NCBI GenBank assembly: GCA_016584305.1
Contig: JACEEZ010020518.1
Location: forward strand, 1 to 64,000
DNA length: 64,000 nt
Source of the DNA: Chionoecetes opilio
Lineage: Eukaryota > Arthropoda > Malacostraca > Decapoda > Majidae
Reading direction: 5' to 3'
Position numbers and translations under genes: made by a program. The notes beneath the pieces were generated by a model, which was not told the origin of the DNA, did no database searches, and worked only from the letters and a program-made list of their open reading frames with translations. How positions within the stretch are numbered: the first letter of the stretch is position 1; every line of letters begins with the position of its first letter. Below, piece after piece: positions 1-9,709 of this stretch.

Positions 1-74
1 TTAAAGTGAAGATAAAGGACTGAAATGGCTGTAAAAGTAAGTATCCTTGATCATTACTAATTCCTTGAGGACCA

Positions 75-1290
75 ATGATTAAAGCAATAATTAAACTTAA
101 AGTTAACAAATCCCCTGGGCCAGACTATATTGGCACTGCAAGTTTTAAAGGAGTGAAGCACCAGATTTGTAAACTTCTTTCAAAACTTTTTAACAAATCC
201 CTAAATTCCGGTAAAGTTCCTTGCGATTGGAAATTTGCAAATTTTACTCCAATACAGAAAAAAGGTGATTTGACACAACCGAGCCACTACAGACCGATCA
301 GTCTCACATCCATAGTCTGTAAATTTATGGAAACTGAAATAAGAGATAATGTGGTAAATTTTTTAGAAGAAAATAATCTGATTGAAAACTCCCAGCACGG
401 CTTTCGTAATAAACGTTCTTGCCTCATAAATTTGCTAGACTTTTTCAAAGAGTATACAGCACGTTTGACAAGACAAAAGCAGTAGATGTGTTTTATCTTG
501 ACTTGCAAAAACGCGTTTGACAAAGTCCCCCATAAGCGTTTACTTAAGAAATTTAAGTCGCACGGCATAACTGGAAATATCTTAAATTGGCTTGAAGACT
601 GGCTTTCTGAGAGGAAACAGCACGTTGTAATTAATGGAAAAGCATCTAGCTGGCAAGATATTTTAAGTGGTGTACCACAGGGATCTGTGCTAGGTCCTGT
701 ACTTACTTTTCTTTCTTAATGTATGTAAACAATATTGATGAAGGCCTCACCTGTAAGATATCAAAATTTGCATACGATATTAAAATAACTAATAAAGTAA
801 TCACAACTGCCGATAAGATGCAATTGCAATTTGACCTTGATCGCTTAGTTAGTTAGGAAAATAAGTGGCAGATGAAATTATTACCGATAAGTGTAAGGTC
901 TTGCAAATAGGAAGTAATTACAATCAAATTAACTACTCAATGGACGAACATGAACTTTCCAATGTTACCGAAGAAAAAGACTTAGGGTTTATTATAAGCC
1001 ACGACCTCAAGTCCAGTAAACATTGTTCAGAAGTTGTTAAGAGGGCTAACAAATTAACTGGTTTCATAGAAAGAACTTTTGAGTGTAAGTCTGAAAAAGT
1101 AATTCCTACACTTTTCAATGCGATCGTGCGTCCTCATCTTGAATATTGCGTTCAGTTCTGGTCACCCTACTATAGAAATGATATAGTCAAGCTGGAGAGA
1201 GTACAAAGAAAAGTTACTAAAAGTATTCCGCACTTGCGAAACAAGCTATACCATAAATTGCAGCGTACAAGTCGACCTCAAGATTATTAG
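75..1290 (+). pseudogene. LINE reverse transcriptase, 5' part (copy A), broken
   Basis: This is the RT domain of a non-LTR retrotransposon of the jockey/CR1 type. It shows the opening block with KSPGPDY, the YRPISLTSIVCK block, the FDKVPHKRLL block, SGVPQGSVLGP and a thumb with RPHLEYCVQFWSPYY. It is dead. The reading frame shifts near 430-490 and after 715, there is a TAG near 855, and the FADD catalytic box reads FAYD near 770, losing one catalytic aspartate. The ORF breaks off after HLRNKLY near 1250, where a 1.5-kb insert follows. The 3' part resumes near 2810. The family call is from motifs only. Confidence 0.9.
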
Positions 1291-1317
1291 CTCAAGATTA
1301 CGGGTTAGGCCTATACC

Positions 1318-2806
1318 TGCCGTATAAGTCGGCCCCCAAAATACGGTAGGCTATTTTTGTTGGTAGGCAAAAGCTTAAATGTGGATAGGCTACGGTACAG
1401 TATACGGTAACCTGTCACAAAAACACATAACACCACAACACTTATATGACGATATGAATCTTTACTATAGGTCCGCCTCTTGTTTTCACTTGAAAAACAC
1501 CATAGTTCCCTGATAGTACCGCTACATACTGTATATTATAGTAAAACACGGTAGAATGACTGAACTGCACTTACCGGTGCCCTCCGCCATTTGCATATGT
1601 GAAAATAACCCGGGAACTGCGGGAGCAAAGATTTTTTTAGTGCCACCAGTGCAGGGATGTGAGTAAAACAATGACCATTACAGAATTGGATGAAAATCAC
1701 ATCAACGTCAAGGTAGTAAAAATCCGCATCCGGAAATATATCTATTTATAACCCAAACGTATGGGGTTGTGGTGTGGTTGCGGTCGGGAGTTGAAATATC
1801 TGGCGCGAATGGCACCAAACCGCTGGCGAGAGACTGCTGAGGTGGGATCAGGGGTGCCACTCCTTGGGATTTTTCCCAGGATTTTGAGGGGATTATTTAA
1901 GTATTTCTCCAGTAGTTTATCTCAAGGTAAGCATAGGTACTGTTGTACCGTACCTTGAGATAAACTACTGGAGAAATACTTGAATAATCCCTCCGAAAGT
2001 CCCAAGATAGACAAAAAATATCCAAACGCCAGGACCTAAATCCCAAGTTCTTGGGGAAAAACCCAAGGAGTAGTATATCTCTGCGTACAGCATAGTTAGG
2101 CAGATGGTGGTGTGTGTTATCATTGGCTGACATCAAGGCATATATGTGACACAGTTTGTAGACTTCTACGAATGTTGGCGCGGTTTTTGTATGCAAGTGA
2201 AAATTGCGCTTACGAAGGCTTGCCGCAGTCGCTCAGCAGAGCCTTCCGGAAGGCTTGCCGCAGCCCACGGGATAAACAGCCCGTGGCGCCACCAACCCCA
2301 CATGGCCAACTGTGAAACTATGGGTCCGTTACACTGCCGACACTCAGCTTAATGACCCTTATACACTGTACAAGCCAACCAGGCTTACTAAACCACCAGA
2401 GGCTTCATGCTCTTGGCATCATCCATTCAATACCCACACGTTATCCACACATCAACCTGACAACACTGTGGGTGGAACTGCAGCAAAACGTCTTCTCCAG
2501 TTGCCGCTTGGGTTCAGTGGGCGTCCGTCAGTGTTTACAATCTGTGTATCAGCTGTTGGAAACAGCCTATGGTTTTGTGTTGATATAAACTGAATTTTTA
2601 TTATTATTTTATCCTTTATATATTAATCTATGCATTAAATATGTTAAGTAAGTTCACCGAACACAAGTTTTAGTTGGAAATATTTGTGGTAACCTGCTGG
2701 AGTTACGGTAAGTGGTGTACAGCAATTATTAGTAGTGCTGATCCACTTGTTTGGCACTCGGTGGTAAAGGTTCGCATTTTATCCTTGCCGTATAAGTCGA
2801 CCCCTA
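1318..2806. mobile_element. 1.47-kb insert splitting the LINE (copy A)
   Basis: The insert lies between the RT thumb and the LINE C-terminus. It is bordered by direct repeats of TGCCGTATAAGTCG (1318-1331 and 2787-2800), each followed by a CCCC-rich stretch. It contains a strong hairpin (1889-1990), a 14-base repeat AAGGCTTGCCGCAG near 2213 and 2249, and a small stem of CCACGGG with CCCGTGG near 2267-2287. The short ORFs in it match no family I know. It is probably a non-autonomous element, class unknown. Confidence 0.55.
1889..1990. repeat. Long near-perfect hairpin
   Basis: The arms are about 40 bases each and centre on CTCCAGTAGTTTATCTCAAG and its reverse complement, with a loop of about 20 bases that includes GTACTGTTGTAC. 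Weaker pairing extends outward between ACTCCTTGGGATTTTTCCC near 1859 and the AAAACCCAAGGAGT stretch near 2057. The second copy is at about 10280-10390. This is a foldback structure inside the LINE insert. Confidence 0.85.
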
Positions 2807-2809
2807 GTT

Positions 2810-3212
2810 TTGGAGAGATTTTTTCAGGCTCAAAGAGTCGACTTGTACGCCTCCATTTACGGTACATACGAAGAGCGATTGAAGGAACGTAACTTGTTCA
2901 GTTTGTCAAAACGTAGATTGCGAGGAGACTTAATAGAATTGTTTAAAACGTTCCATGGCTTCGATAATGTTAACATAAAAGGACTATTTGAATATTGATT
3001 GAACAAGATCTACTCGTGGTAATGGATATAAGATCATTGGTAAGCGATTTTGGTCACATGAAACGAAGCACTTTTTCTTTAATAGAGTTGTTAATATTTG
3101 GAACATCTCTTCCAGCACAAGTAGTTAATAGTAAAGCGGTTGAGGCGTTTAAGAACAAACTATATAAATACTTAGCATCAGCTGGCAACTCGAATACTTC
3201 GGCCCTACATAC

Positions 3213-3252
<40 letters not shown>

Positions 3253-3253
3253 T
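2810..3253 (+). pseudogene. LINE C-terminal part and ATT tail (copy A)
   Basis: This continues the RT ORF interrupted near 1260. The residues YEERLKERNLFSL and RRLRGDLIELFK are the conserved end of jockey/CR1 ORF2, followed in other frames by NRVVNIWN and by VEAFKNKLYKYL. A frameshift and a stop occur near 2998. The element ends in ATT repeats (about 3215-3252) and a short T run, which I take as its 3' tail. No flanking target-site duplication could be assigned. Confidence 0.8.
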
Positions 3254-3533
3254 TTTTTTTTTTTAGCTCTAGCTTTAGTTCAGAGTATGTTTCTCCTTGA
3301 ATTCCACCTCCCAATCAAATTCCGTGGCAGTTTTACAATGCTGTATGGTGGTTTTTTTCTCACTTTTTTCCTGCCGGCCTCAGCCGGAGGGAGAGGTGGG
3401 TGGAACCTTCAAACTTTGCTATTCTTTACCTCTAACACGTAGACACTTGTAGTAGAAAGTAGTCACAACAGGCAGCCTCATTTGGCCCAGTAGGGCTGAT
3501 GCTGTCTGTTTTCCTTGTATTCCTCCTCCTCCT

Positions 3534-3602
<69 letters not shown>
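3534..3602. repeat. ATC microsatellite (copy A)
   Basis: About 20 tandem ATC units, with one interruption near 3570, lie immediately before the polypyrimidine tract of the NAPRT exon. The copy at about 11940-12004 has a different length, as expected for a slippage-prone repeat or sequencing error. Confidence 0.9.
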
Positions 3603-3603
<1 letters not shown>

Positions 3604-3660
3604 TCTCTCTTACTCCACCTATTTACTGAACTTTTCCTTCACTCATATCCCACTGCTCAG

Positions 3661-3852
3661 ACACTAAAGCACAAAGAAATAGGGGAGGAGCTGAGCCTAA
3701 AAGAGGCATCACTAAGATGGAGGAGCCGCCTGGCTGACACACTGCACATACTCCAATCAGAAGCATCTGACGGGGAACTGGCAGCCTCATCTCTTTCGCT
3801 ATCGCCTTCCCCTGTGGGTTCGTCGCACTTGGGATACCTATGATGTGCTGAG
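3661..3852 (+). CDS. NAPRT: NAPRT internal exon, copy A (two 1-bp deletions)
   Basis: This is an internal exon of nicotinate phosphoribosyltransferase, the cytosolic enzyme that makes nicotinate mononucleotide from nicotinate, PRPP and ATP in the Preiss-Handler pathway. A pyrimidine-rich tract ending in CAG precedes 3661, and a GAG/GTGAGT donor follows 3852. The frame opens in phase 0 with TLKHKEIGEE and runs through EASDGELAA. It then needs two lost bases (a T near 3786 and a T near 3831, both present in copy B) to read FVALVDTYDVL. This is the conserved NAPRT stretch ending in LVDTYDV. The exon ends in phase 2, which matches the next exon at 38721. The family is about 540 residues long and this is part of its middle third. 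I recognised it from memory of the family, without a search. Confidence 0.85.
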
Positions 3853-3883
3853 GTGAGTTTTGGTGTTGATGATGTGTGTATTT

Positions 3884-4436
3884 ACTTAATTTACTCAGTT
3901 GTGGTGTACAGGAAATGGTTTATACTCATGGTGTCCCAGCTCCATATCTCATTTGGTCAATCATCTTTTTAACTCATGAATACTCTTGGCAATTACTATT
4001 CTCTGTCCAGGTCATTCATACATCATTACACTGATACGAAAAACTGTATTTCCTCAAGAATCTTCTTCAGCTTCTTTCCATGTCCTTTTGTGGATCCTAT
4101 GTCCCACACACGCATGTCAATTTTTTTCATTTCTGCCATCGCTTTATACAGTGCTTCTTCTTTCTCTTCTTTCCTCCAATGATTGCCATCCCAATTTCTC
4201 CAGTCTCCTCATATGTCAGATTTGCCAGACTAGGAAAAATCTTTGTGGCTGCTTTCTGTATTCTCTTGATTTATATGTTTTTCTTCATGTGCTGAGACCA
4301 CACCATCATGGCGTACTCTAATCTAAGATCATGACCGCAATAGTTTTTTCTAGCATATTTTCACCTATATAGACAAAAACTGTTCTTGTGTTCATCAGGA
4401 TTTTATATGTTGCACCAACAATTTTATTTGTGTAAA
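3884..4436 (-). pseudogene. Antisense LINE 3' end (copy A)
   Basis: On the minus strand this reads as the thumb and C-terminus of a second jockey/CR1-type RT. It includes RLEYAMMVWSQHMKKNIKRI, then AATKIFPSLANLTYEE, then RRF and KYSFSYQC-like residues, and ends in a TTTACTTAATTTACTCAGTT tail like those of other decapod LINEs. Several stops and frame changes show it is dead. It lies in the NAPRT intron just after the donor, opposite to the gene. A related copy is at 37655-38570. Confidence 0.75.
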
Positions 4437-4686
4437 GGCTCCGTCACACGATGCAACTTTTTACCCGGGGACAGCCAAGGACCATTCCGGAAAACATTAA
4501 ATCCGTACCGCGCGCGTCGCTGGTTACATAATTCATCACCCCCAGCATTGTTGGGTAAAAAGCACGCCTCACAACACCCCCGCCACCAAGCGTCTGTCAT
4601 CATGTCTCAAATTATTAAGTTCCAGTGGCATCGTGAGAAAGTTTATCACTTACTACATGACCTTTATAGGGAAAATGTGTCCAATA
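4437..4686 (+). mobile_element. Harbinger-like remnant with MADF-type ORF start (copy A)
   Basis: The left edge GGCTCCGTCACACGATGCAA followed by a TTTTTACCCGG stretch resembles Harbinger/PIF ends. An ATG at 4602 opens MSQIIKFQWHREKVYHLLHD followed by LYREN. A tryptophan, then a hydrophobic helix and LYREN, is the start of a MADF-type DNA-binding domain, the kind of accessory protein found with such elements. It is cut after 29 residues by the F2 transposon at 4687. The right end is not seen. The class assignment is inference. Confidence 0.45.
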
Positions 4687-5890
4687 CAAAAACCCTCTCT
4701 AATTCGAACTAATTGGGGGAGACCTGGGTCGAATTAGACGAAAGTTCGAATTATCCGATGGTTACCTCTAGCCCCTCCACACAATAAGAACTCACTAAAA
4801 CCTGCTAAAACAGCACAGATTGTAGCACTTGTACTCAATAAAACATGTCAATACTGAAGTCTTGAAATGCAGTACACTAGGGTCCCACATAGAATGAGAA
4901 ATTGGTCGATAAACGAGGTTGTTCTATGTGAATTCACTATGTGAAACACATAACCTATGGGAAAAAATTGATATTGGTCGATCAGTCCTCCCGTCCGTAC
5001 CCGTACATTTATACTCATTCACACCCATGCATACCAAAACATATATAAATGATAAGTTATGCATATAAATGATGAAATAGGCATATTGTTGCTTACCTTA
5101 AATCTAATAGGGGTTATTTGTACAGGGGGCGAGGGGTTCCGTGCCATAAAACCTGGCTTGACTCGCATTGCGTGCCTCACCAGAACGCCCCGGCTGGTTG
5201 GGGTTAGCCCGCTTACACTGATAACTTGTAAACAAAGCCACAACGACGAAAGTGTACCATCGAATGAAAGCCATTAATAAATTACGATAACTGACGATAT
5301 TTTGAATGGATCACAACATATATCCTTCACATGAATGTTTCTTTTGGTAATAATGGATAATGGGACACACAACCTTCGTTCTGTACGATATTTCGGCGCT
5401 CTATTGAGAACTCCTCGGATTTGCCCTTACTTTGATGGTGGAATCGTTCTGTATGATCACATTCGTTCCTAACAAAAATTTTGGAATAATATTTTAGGTC
5501 GTTCTTTCTATAAGGAAACGTTCTATGCAAACACGTTCTATGCGGACCTAGTGTACTACTGTACACTGAGCACTCAGGCGTCACTACAGCATCTACAGGC
5601 AAGGGCTGCGTTAAGTAATGCAACGCGAACGGGTGCACACAGAGGCATATGGTGACGTCAACTTAGAGTATGCCTAGCGCAAGCCCCCGCACTCTGCCCT
5701 GAGAGGTGGATCGGTACTGTGTTGCCAGCAAGAGCTCCAATAAGGGTATGTAAACAAAGGGCAAGAAAGACTCCTTTTCTTGCCTCCGTAATACTTCATT
5801 TCCTGCTGCTATAACTTCTGCTGCATCAAATACAGGGTCATTAGCAAATTATTCTGCAGCAATAAGAATAGCCACAGAGATAAATTTCGG
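4687..5890. mobile_element. F2 pogo/Tigger-like element, right end missing (copy A)
   Basis: It starts after TA with CAAAAACCCTCTCTAATTCG and is colinear with the complete F2 element at 24128-25021 up to about 5890, where similarity stops. It is interrupted at 4875-5553 by an F6 element. It includes an AATTCGAACTAATTGG/GTTCGAATTATCC fold in its first 70 bases. It has no coding capacity. Confidence 0.75.
4875..5553. mobile_element. F6 element nested in F2 (copy A)
   Basis: The termini are CACTAGGGTCCCACATAG and, at the right, TATGCGGACCTAGTG, bounded by TA on both sides (4873-4874 and 5554-5555). Removing it restores the F2 sequence seen uninterrupted at 24317, so the boundaries are firm. It has no coding region. 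Its part near 4985-5230 reappears, reversed, inside the F3 element at about 18939-19290. Confidence 0.85.
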
Positions 5891-6804
5891 TACTATTGGT
5901 ACAAGCATGGTGTGTTTAGAACAGAGGTTTCAGGCGTGCATTACAATGGTCAGTCAAAAGTGGAGTTCATTACAATGATGTCAGCCATGGTGCTTACTCA
6001 TTTATCAGAAAACTACATATATCAATGGAAAGCTAATACAATTTCGCTTCTTTTGGTATACTCCATGTCAAATTTTTCTCACAAAATTTTAAATGGCGAC
6101 GAGTTCAAGTAAATTTTGAGTTACATGCATATATTCATAGTCTCATAATGACATTTATTTACTGTGTTTCACTGTGTTTTATGTGATAATATTTTGTCAT
6201 GGTTTATGACTTATTTAGGCATTGAAGTTTCCTAGGGCCTTGCACATCGCTAGAGACCGTTGTTTCTCTAGATATTAATTATTGGCTGGGGGAAAGGATT
6301 GCCAGAAACTGCAAATATGAGGAAATATTTATAGGCTGAAATTGCCTCCCAATGAATAGCTGGGCACATTAGCAGAAACACCGATCTAAATTGCATGTGG
6401 TGGTTAAGAAAAAGCATGCCATATAGTGAGAAAAGGAGATATAGAAAAAATCTGATAGGTGGTAGAATGTAGCAACGCCACCAGCCGCCATGTTGTGGCC
6501 AAGCAGAGCCGCCTTGTCGCAACCACTCCACCGCCACACCTCGCCCGGACCAGAGCTCTCGCCGCAGGACGTCACCAAGACCCGTCGCCGCCCTCCCACG
6601 TGTCTAGCCTGTCCAGAGCTTATTCTGCATGACGGAGGCAGGAGGAAGTCGCAGCATGAGGATAGGAGGGTTTTGGACGAGGCAGACGCAGGCTGAGACG
6701 CTGAGGGTGATGAGGTCGAGGAGCCTGGACTTCCACGTGGTTTTGAGGAAAGGACCACAGCTGCAGGTGCATCGGTGAAAGCGTGAGATTCCCTAATCAT
6801 TCCT
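5891..6804. other. No gene recognised; GC-rich block 6480-6790
   Basis: 5891-6480 is AT-rich and shows nothing I can name. 6480-6790 is GC-rich with many CpGs, and its minus strand contains a Kozak-like ATGGCGGC near 6484-6491. This looks like a promoter or 5' UTR fragment, but no open frame with splice signals follows. The second copy is at 14880-15190. Confidence 0.5.
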
Positions 6805-7280
6805 TATCATGAGGTACATTTTTAAGAAGGAAAACAAAATTAGTGCTTCCCTAGCCTCCTCTATACCCCATGCTGCAAAAAGTGTGCACCACATTAAAGA
6901 TGTAATCTTGTTTAAGACCGAAAAAGCCCTAAACATTGGATCGAAGACATGAACAGGCGCACATTGCAATAAGTGGCGATTCATAAGGGAAAAGGCCAAA
7001 GTCTCTATGAATTTTCAGAAAGAATAACAGTGATTGCAATGGTGCAAGTGGCGATGATGATGGTGCAAATGGTGACAATTATGGTGCAAGTGGTGATAAT
7101 GATGGTGCAAGTGCGATGATGATGGTGCAAATGGTGATAATGATGGTGCAAGTGGTCGATAATGAGTGCAAGTGGTGTTTATAATGAGGGGTTGCATGGC
7201 GATAATGAGGTGCAAAGTGGGCAATAATGATGTGCAAGTGGTGTAATGATGTGGCAAGGTGATAAAATGTGTCAAAGTGG
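6805..7280 (+). pseudogene. Tigger transposase start and minisatellite (copy A, degraded end)
   Basis: This corresponds to 15205-15700. It reads YIFKKENKISASLASSIPHA, then KFKTEKAL-like residues, and from 7031 the 21-bp repeat with GATGGTGCAAGTGG. From about 7140 the repeat is full of indels, as expected for a contig end lost in a tandem repeat. See the entry at 15205 for function. Confidence 0.75.
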
Positions 7281-7281
7281 N
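7281..7281. other. Single-N junction
   Basis: One N separates the degraded minisatellite end of copy A from unrelated pyrimidine-rich sequence. This is the mark of a joined contig boundary of unknown size. It coincides exactly with the end of the duplicated segment. Confidence 0.95.
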
Positions 7282-7608
7282 CTGTTCCACTCACTCATCC
7301 CGTTAAATCTTCTTGGCCTCTTTTCCCCCTTTATTACTTGATTCCTTTTGTTTTCTATTTCCTCTCCCCTACCTTTAGTGCCCTGATTTCCTTATCCTCA
7401 TTCATATCATAGTTCCTTACCCCTGCTCTCCTCTGCCATCTCTGCCTCATCTCTTGATCCTACACCACCATCTCATCTTCCTCTGCCTCTTCTTTGTTCC
7501 TATCTCTTCCTCCTCCTCCTCCTATCTTGTTCCCCACCTCTTTCTTTTCCCTTTCTTCCCCACCTTCTCCTGCTTCTCCTCCTCACACCTCCTACATATC
7601 ATCCTTTT
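7282..7608. other. Pyrimidine-rich stretch, no gene
   Basis: This is C/T-rich sequence with TCC runs and no recognisable coding or RNA feature. The apparent ORFs here are low-complexity serine and proline runs. Confidence 0.7.
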
Positions 7609-7871
7609 GGGAGGCGATGGCAGAGTGGTTAGCACCTGCAAGTGGCATTCTCGGTGTGCCGAGTTTGATCCCCTAGGGGTGCCAAAACTCTTTCTGCCAT
7701 CGTCAAGTGGCTGAAGATCCCCCACATGCTTGCCCATTAACTTGACCTTTGATGGCGAGTGTATCAGAGGACACAGGTAGGTGGCAGGCATAAAGCTCCA
7801 ATCCAGGAGTCATATAAAGATCATGCCTGTGCCACCATGAGCGAGGGCCAACCATCACAGGACTCATGTGA
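7609..7871 (+). mobile_element. tRNA-derived SINE, 3'-truncated
   Basis: It opens with GGAGGCGATGGCAGAGTGGT, which contains an A-box like that of type II (Ser/Leu) tRNAs, and has a B-box-like GAGTTTGATCCCC at 7662-7674. The body matches the full SINE at 51549-51868 (CGTCAAGTGGCTGAAGA, GGAGGACACAGG, GAGGGCCAACCATCACAG). It lacks the tail that ends in GGCGCTATAGGC. Confidence 0.85.
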
Positions 7872-7964
7872 AATAAAAATCCACCTCCTCATCTACATTC
7901 TCTTCCCACACCTCCTCCAACAGATTGGAGCGTGCTATCAAATCAATCGAATATAGACTAATCA

Positions 7965-9682
7965 TGAGTGATATTTGACAATATCTTGAATAATGTTGTA
8001 AAGTGTTGTGTTCCAGTCAGTAAAAGACATCCACATAATAATAAGAGTAAACCCAAGTGGTGGAACAGCCAAATTGAATCTGTGCTTTTACAGAAAAAAC
8101 AGGCCAACCGTAAATACTTAGTCATCTCAAAATGAAAATGATTCAGTTTGAAGGACTATGGCGCAATATGAAAAAGTTGCTAAAGAAAAGTAAGAAAGAT
8201 CTTTAATTTTATATTGCAGGTATCAGTAAATCAAACCCCCAAAAAATTTCAGTTACGTGCGCAAGAAGAAGGTTATCACAGCGAACATAGGTCCACTTTC
8301 CCTTGAAAATGGTAAACATGCTGATAATGAAATTGAGATTGCTGAAGTATTAACTGATTGCTTTGCTTCTGTTTTTACAGTTGAAGATATAAATGGACTG
8401 GAAGAAGTGAGCTGTAATCAAAGTAACGTAATTCCATTGATCAATTACTAATTCCTTGAGGACACAATGATTAAAGCAATAATTAAACTTAAAGTTAACA
8501 AATCCCCTGGGCCAGACTATATTGCACTGCAAGTTTTAAAGGAAGTGAAGCACCAGATTTGTAAACTTCTTTCAAAACTTTTTAACAAATCCCTAAATTC
8601 CGGTAAAGTTCCTTGCGATTGGAAATTTGCAAATTTTACTCCAATACAGAAAAAAGGTGATTTGACACAACCGAGCCACTACAGACCGATCAGTCTCACA
8701 TCCATAGTCTGTAAATTTATGGAAACTGAAATAAGAGATAATGTGGTAAATTTTTTAGAAGAAAATAATCTGATTGAAAACTCCCAGCACGGCTTTCGTA
8801 ATAAACGTTCTTGCCTCATAAATTTGCTAGACTTTTTCAAAGATGTATACAGCACGTTTGACAAGACAAAAGCAGTAGATGTGTTTTATCTTGACTTGCA
8901 AAACGCGTTTGACAAAGTCCCCCATAAGCGTTTACTTAAGAAATTTAAGTCGCACGGCATAACTGGAAATATCTTAAATTGGCTTGAAGACTGGCTTTCT
9001 GAGAGGAAACAGCACGTTGTAATTAATGGAAAAGCATCTAGCTGGCAAGATATTTTAAGTGGTGTACCACAGGGATCTGTGCTAGGTCCTGTACTTACTT
9101 TTCTTTCTTAATGTATGTAAACAATATTGATGAAGGCCTCACCTGTAAGATATCAAAATTTGCATACGATATTAAAATAACTAATAAAGTAATCACAACT
9201 GCCGATAAGATGCAATTGCAATTTGACCTTGATCGCTTAGTTAGTTAGGAAAATAAGTGGCAGATGAAATTATTACCGATAAGTGTAAGGTCTTGCAAAT
9301 AGGAAGTAATTACAATCAAATTAACTACTCAATGGACGAACATGAACTTTCCAATGTTACCGAAGAAAAAGACTTAGGGTTTATTATAAGCCACGACCTC
9401 AAGTCCAGTAAACATTGTTCAGAAGTTGTTAAGAGGGCTAACAAATTAACTGGTTTCATAGAAAGAACTTTTGAGTGTAAGTCTGAAAAAGTAATTCCTA
9501 CACTTTTCAATGCGATCGTGCGTCCTCATCTTGAATATTGTGTTCAGTTCTGGTCACCCTACTATAGAAATGATATAGTCAAGCTGGAGAGAGTACAAAG
9601 AAAAGTTACTAAAAGTATTCCGCACTTGCGAAACAAGCTATACCATAAATTGCAGCGTACAAGTCGACCTCAAGATTATTAG
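7965..9682 (+). pseudogene. LINE linker and reverse transcriptase (copy B)
   Basis: This is the same element as 75-1290 but it begins earlier. 7965-8260 holds the stretch between endonuclease and RT in shifted frames (KPKWWNSQIE, QANRKYL). 8257-8451 reads VITANIGPLSLENGKHADNE and FASVFTVEDINGLEE. 8467-9111 is one open frame of 214 residues covering RT blocks up to SGVPQGSVLGP, and 9257-9682 is the thumb. The frameshift after 9108, the FAYD box and the TAG near 9246 are identical to copy A, so they are old lesions of the element. Copy A also carries extra indels, including a frame break near 440. Confidence 0.9.
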
Positions 9683-9709
9683 CTCAAGATTACGGGTTAG
9701 GCCTATACC

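Larger units (their letters stand above)
1..7280. repeat. Copy A of a 7.2-kb duplicated segment
   Basis: This segment aligns colinearly with about 8390-15540 (offset close to 8.39 kb), including all nested transposons and the NAPRT exon. Differences are mostly one-base indels in runs, plus a few substitutions such as 1149 C against 9541 T and 1550 G against 9947 A. The first 70 bases and last 200 bases match the other copy only roughly, as uncorrected contig ends do, and the segment stops at a lone N. I infer an overlapping contig or alternative haplotype placed in series, not a genomic tandem duplication, although the latter is not excluded. Confidence 0.85.

Noticed and set aside
3499..3843. 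Ile/His-run ORF leading into the exon
   Set aside because: The runs are the ATC microsatellite in the intron. The coding part starts at the AG acceptor at 3661.
4080..4321. Membrane-like hydrophobic ORFs (SFCGSYV, FIQCFFFLFF)
   Set aside because: They are antisense frames of a minus-strand LINE thumb.
6480..6790. CpG island promoter with an antisense ATGGCGGC start
   Set aside because: No conserved ORF, donor site or downstream exon could be linked to it. It is kept only as a GC-rich block.
7609..7690. tRNA gene (also at 51549, 53083 and 35045)
   Set aside because: A and B boxes are present, but no complete cloverleaf is evident, and the sequence continues into a repeated SINE body found several times.
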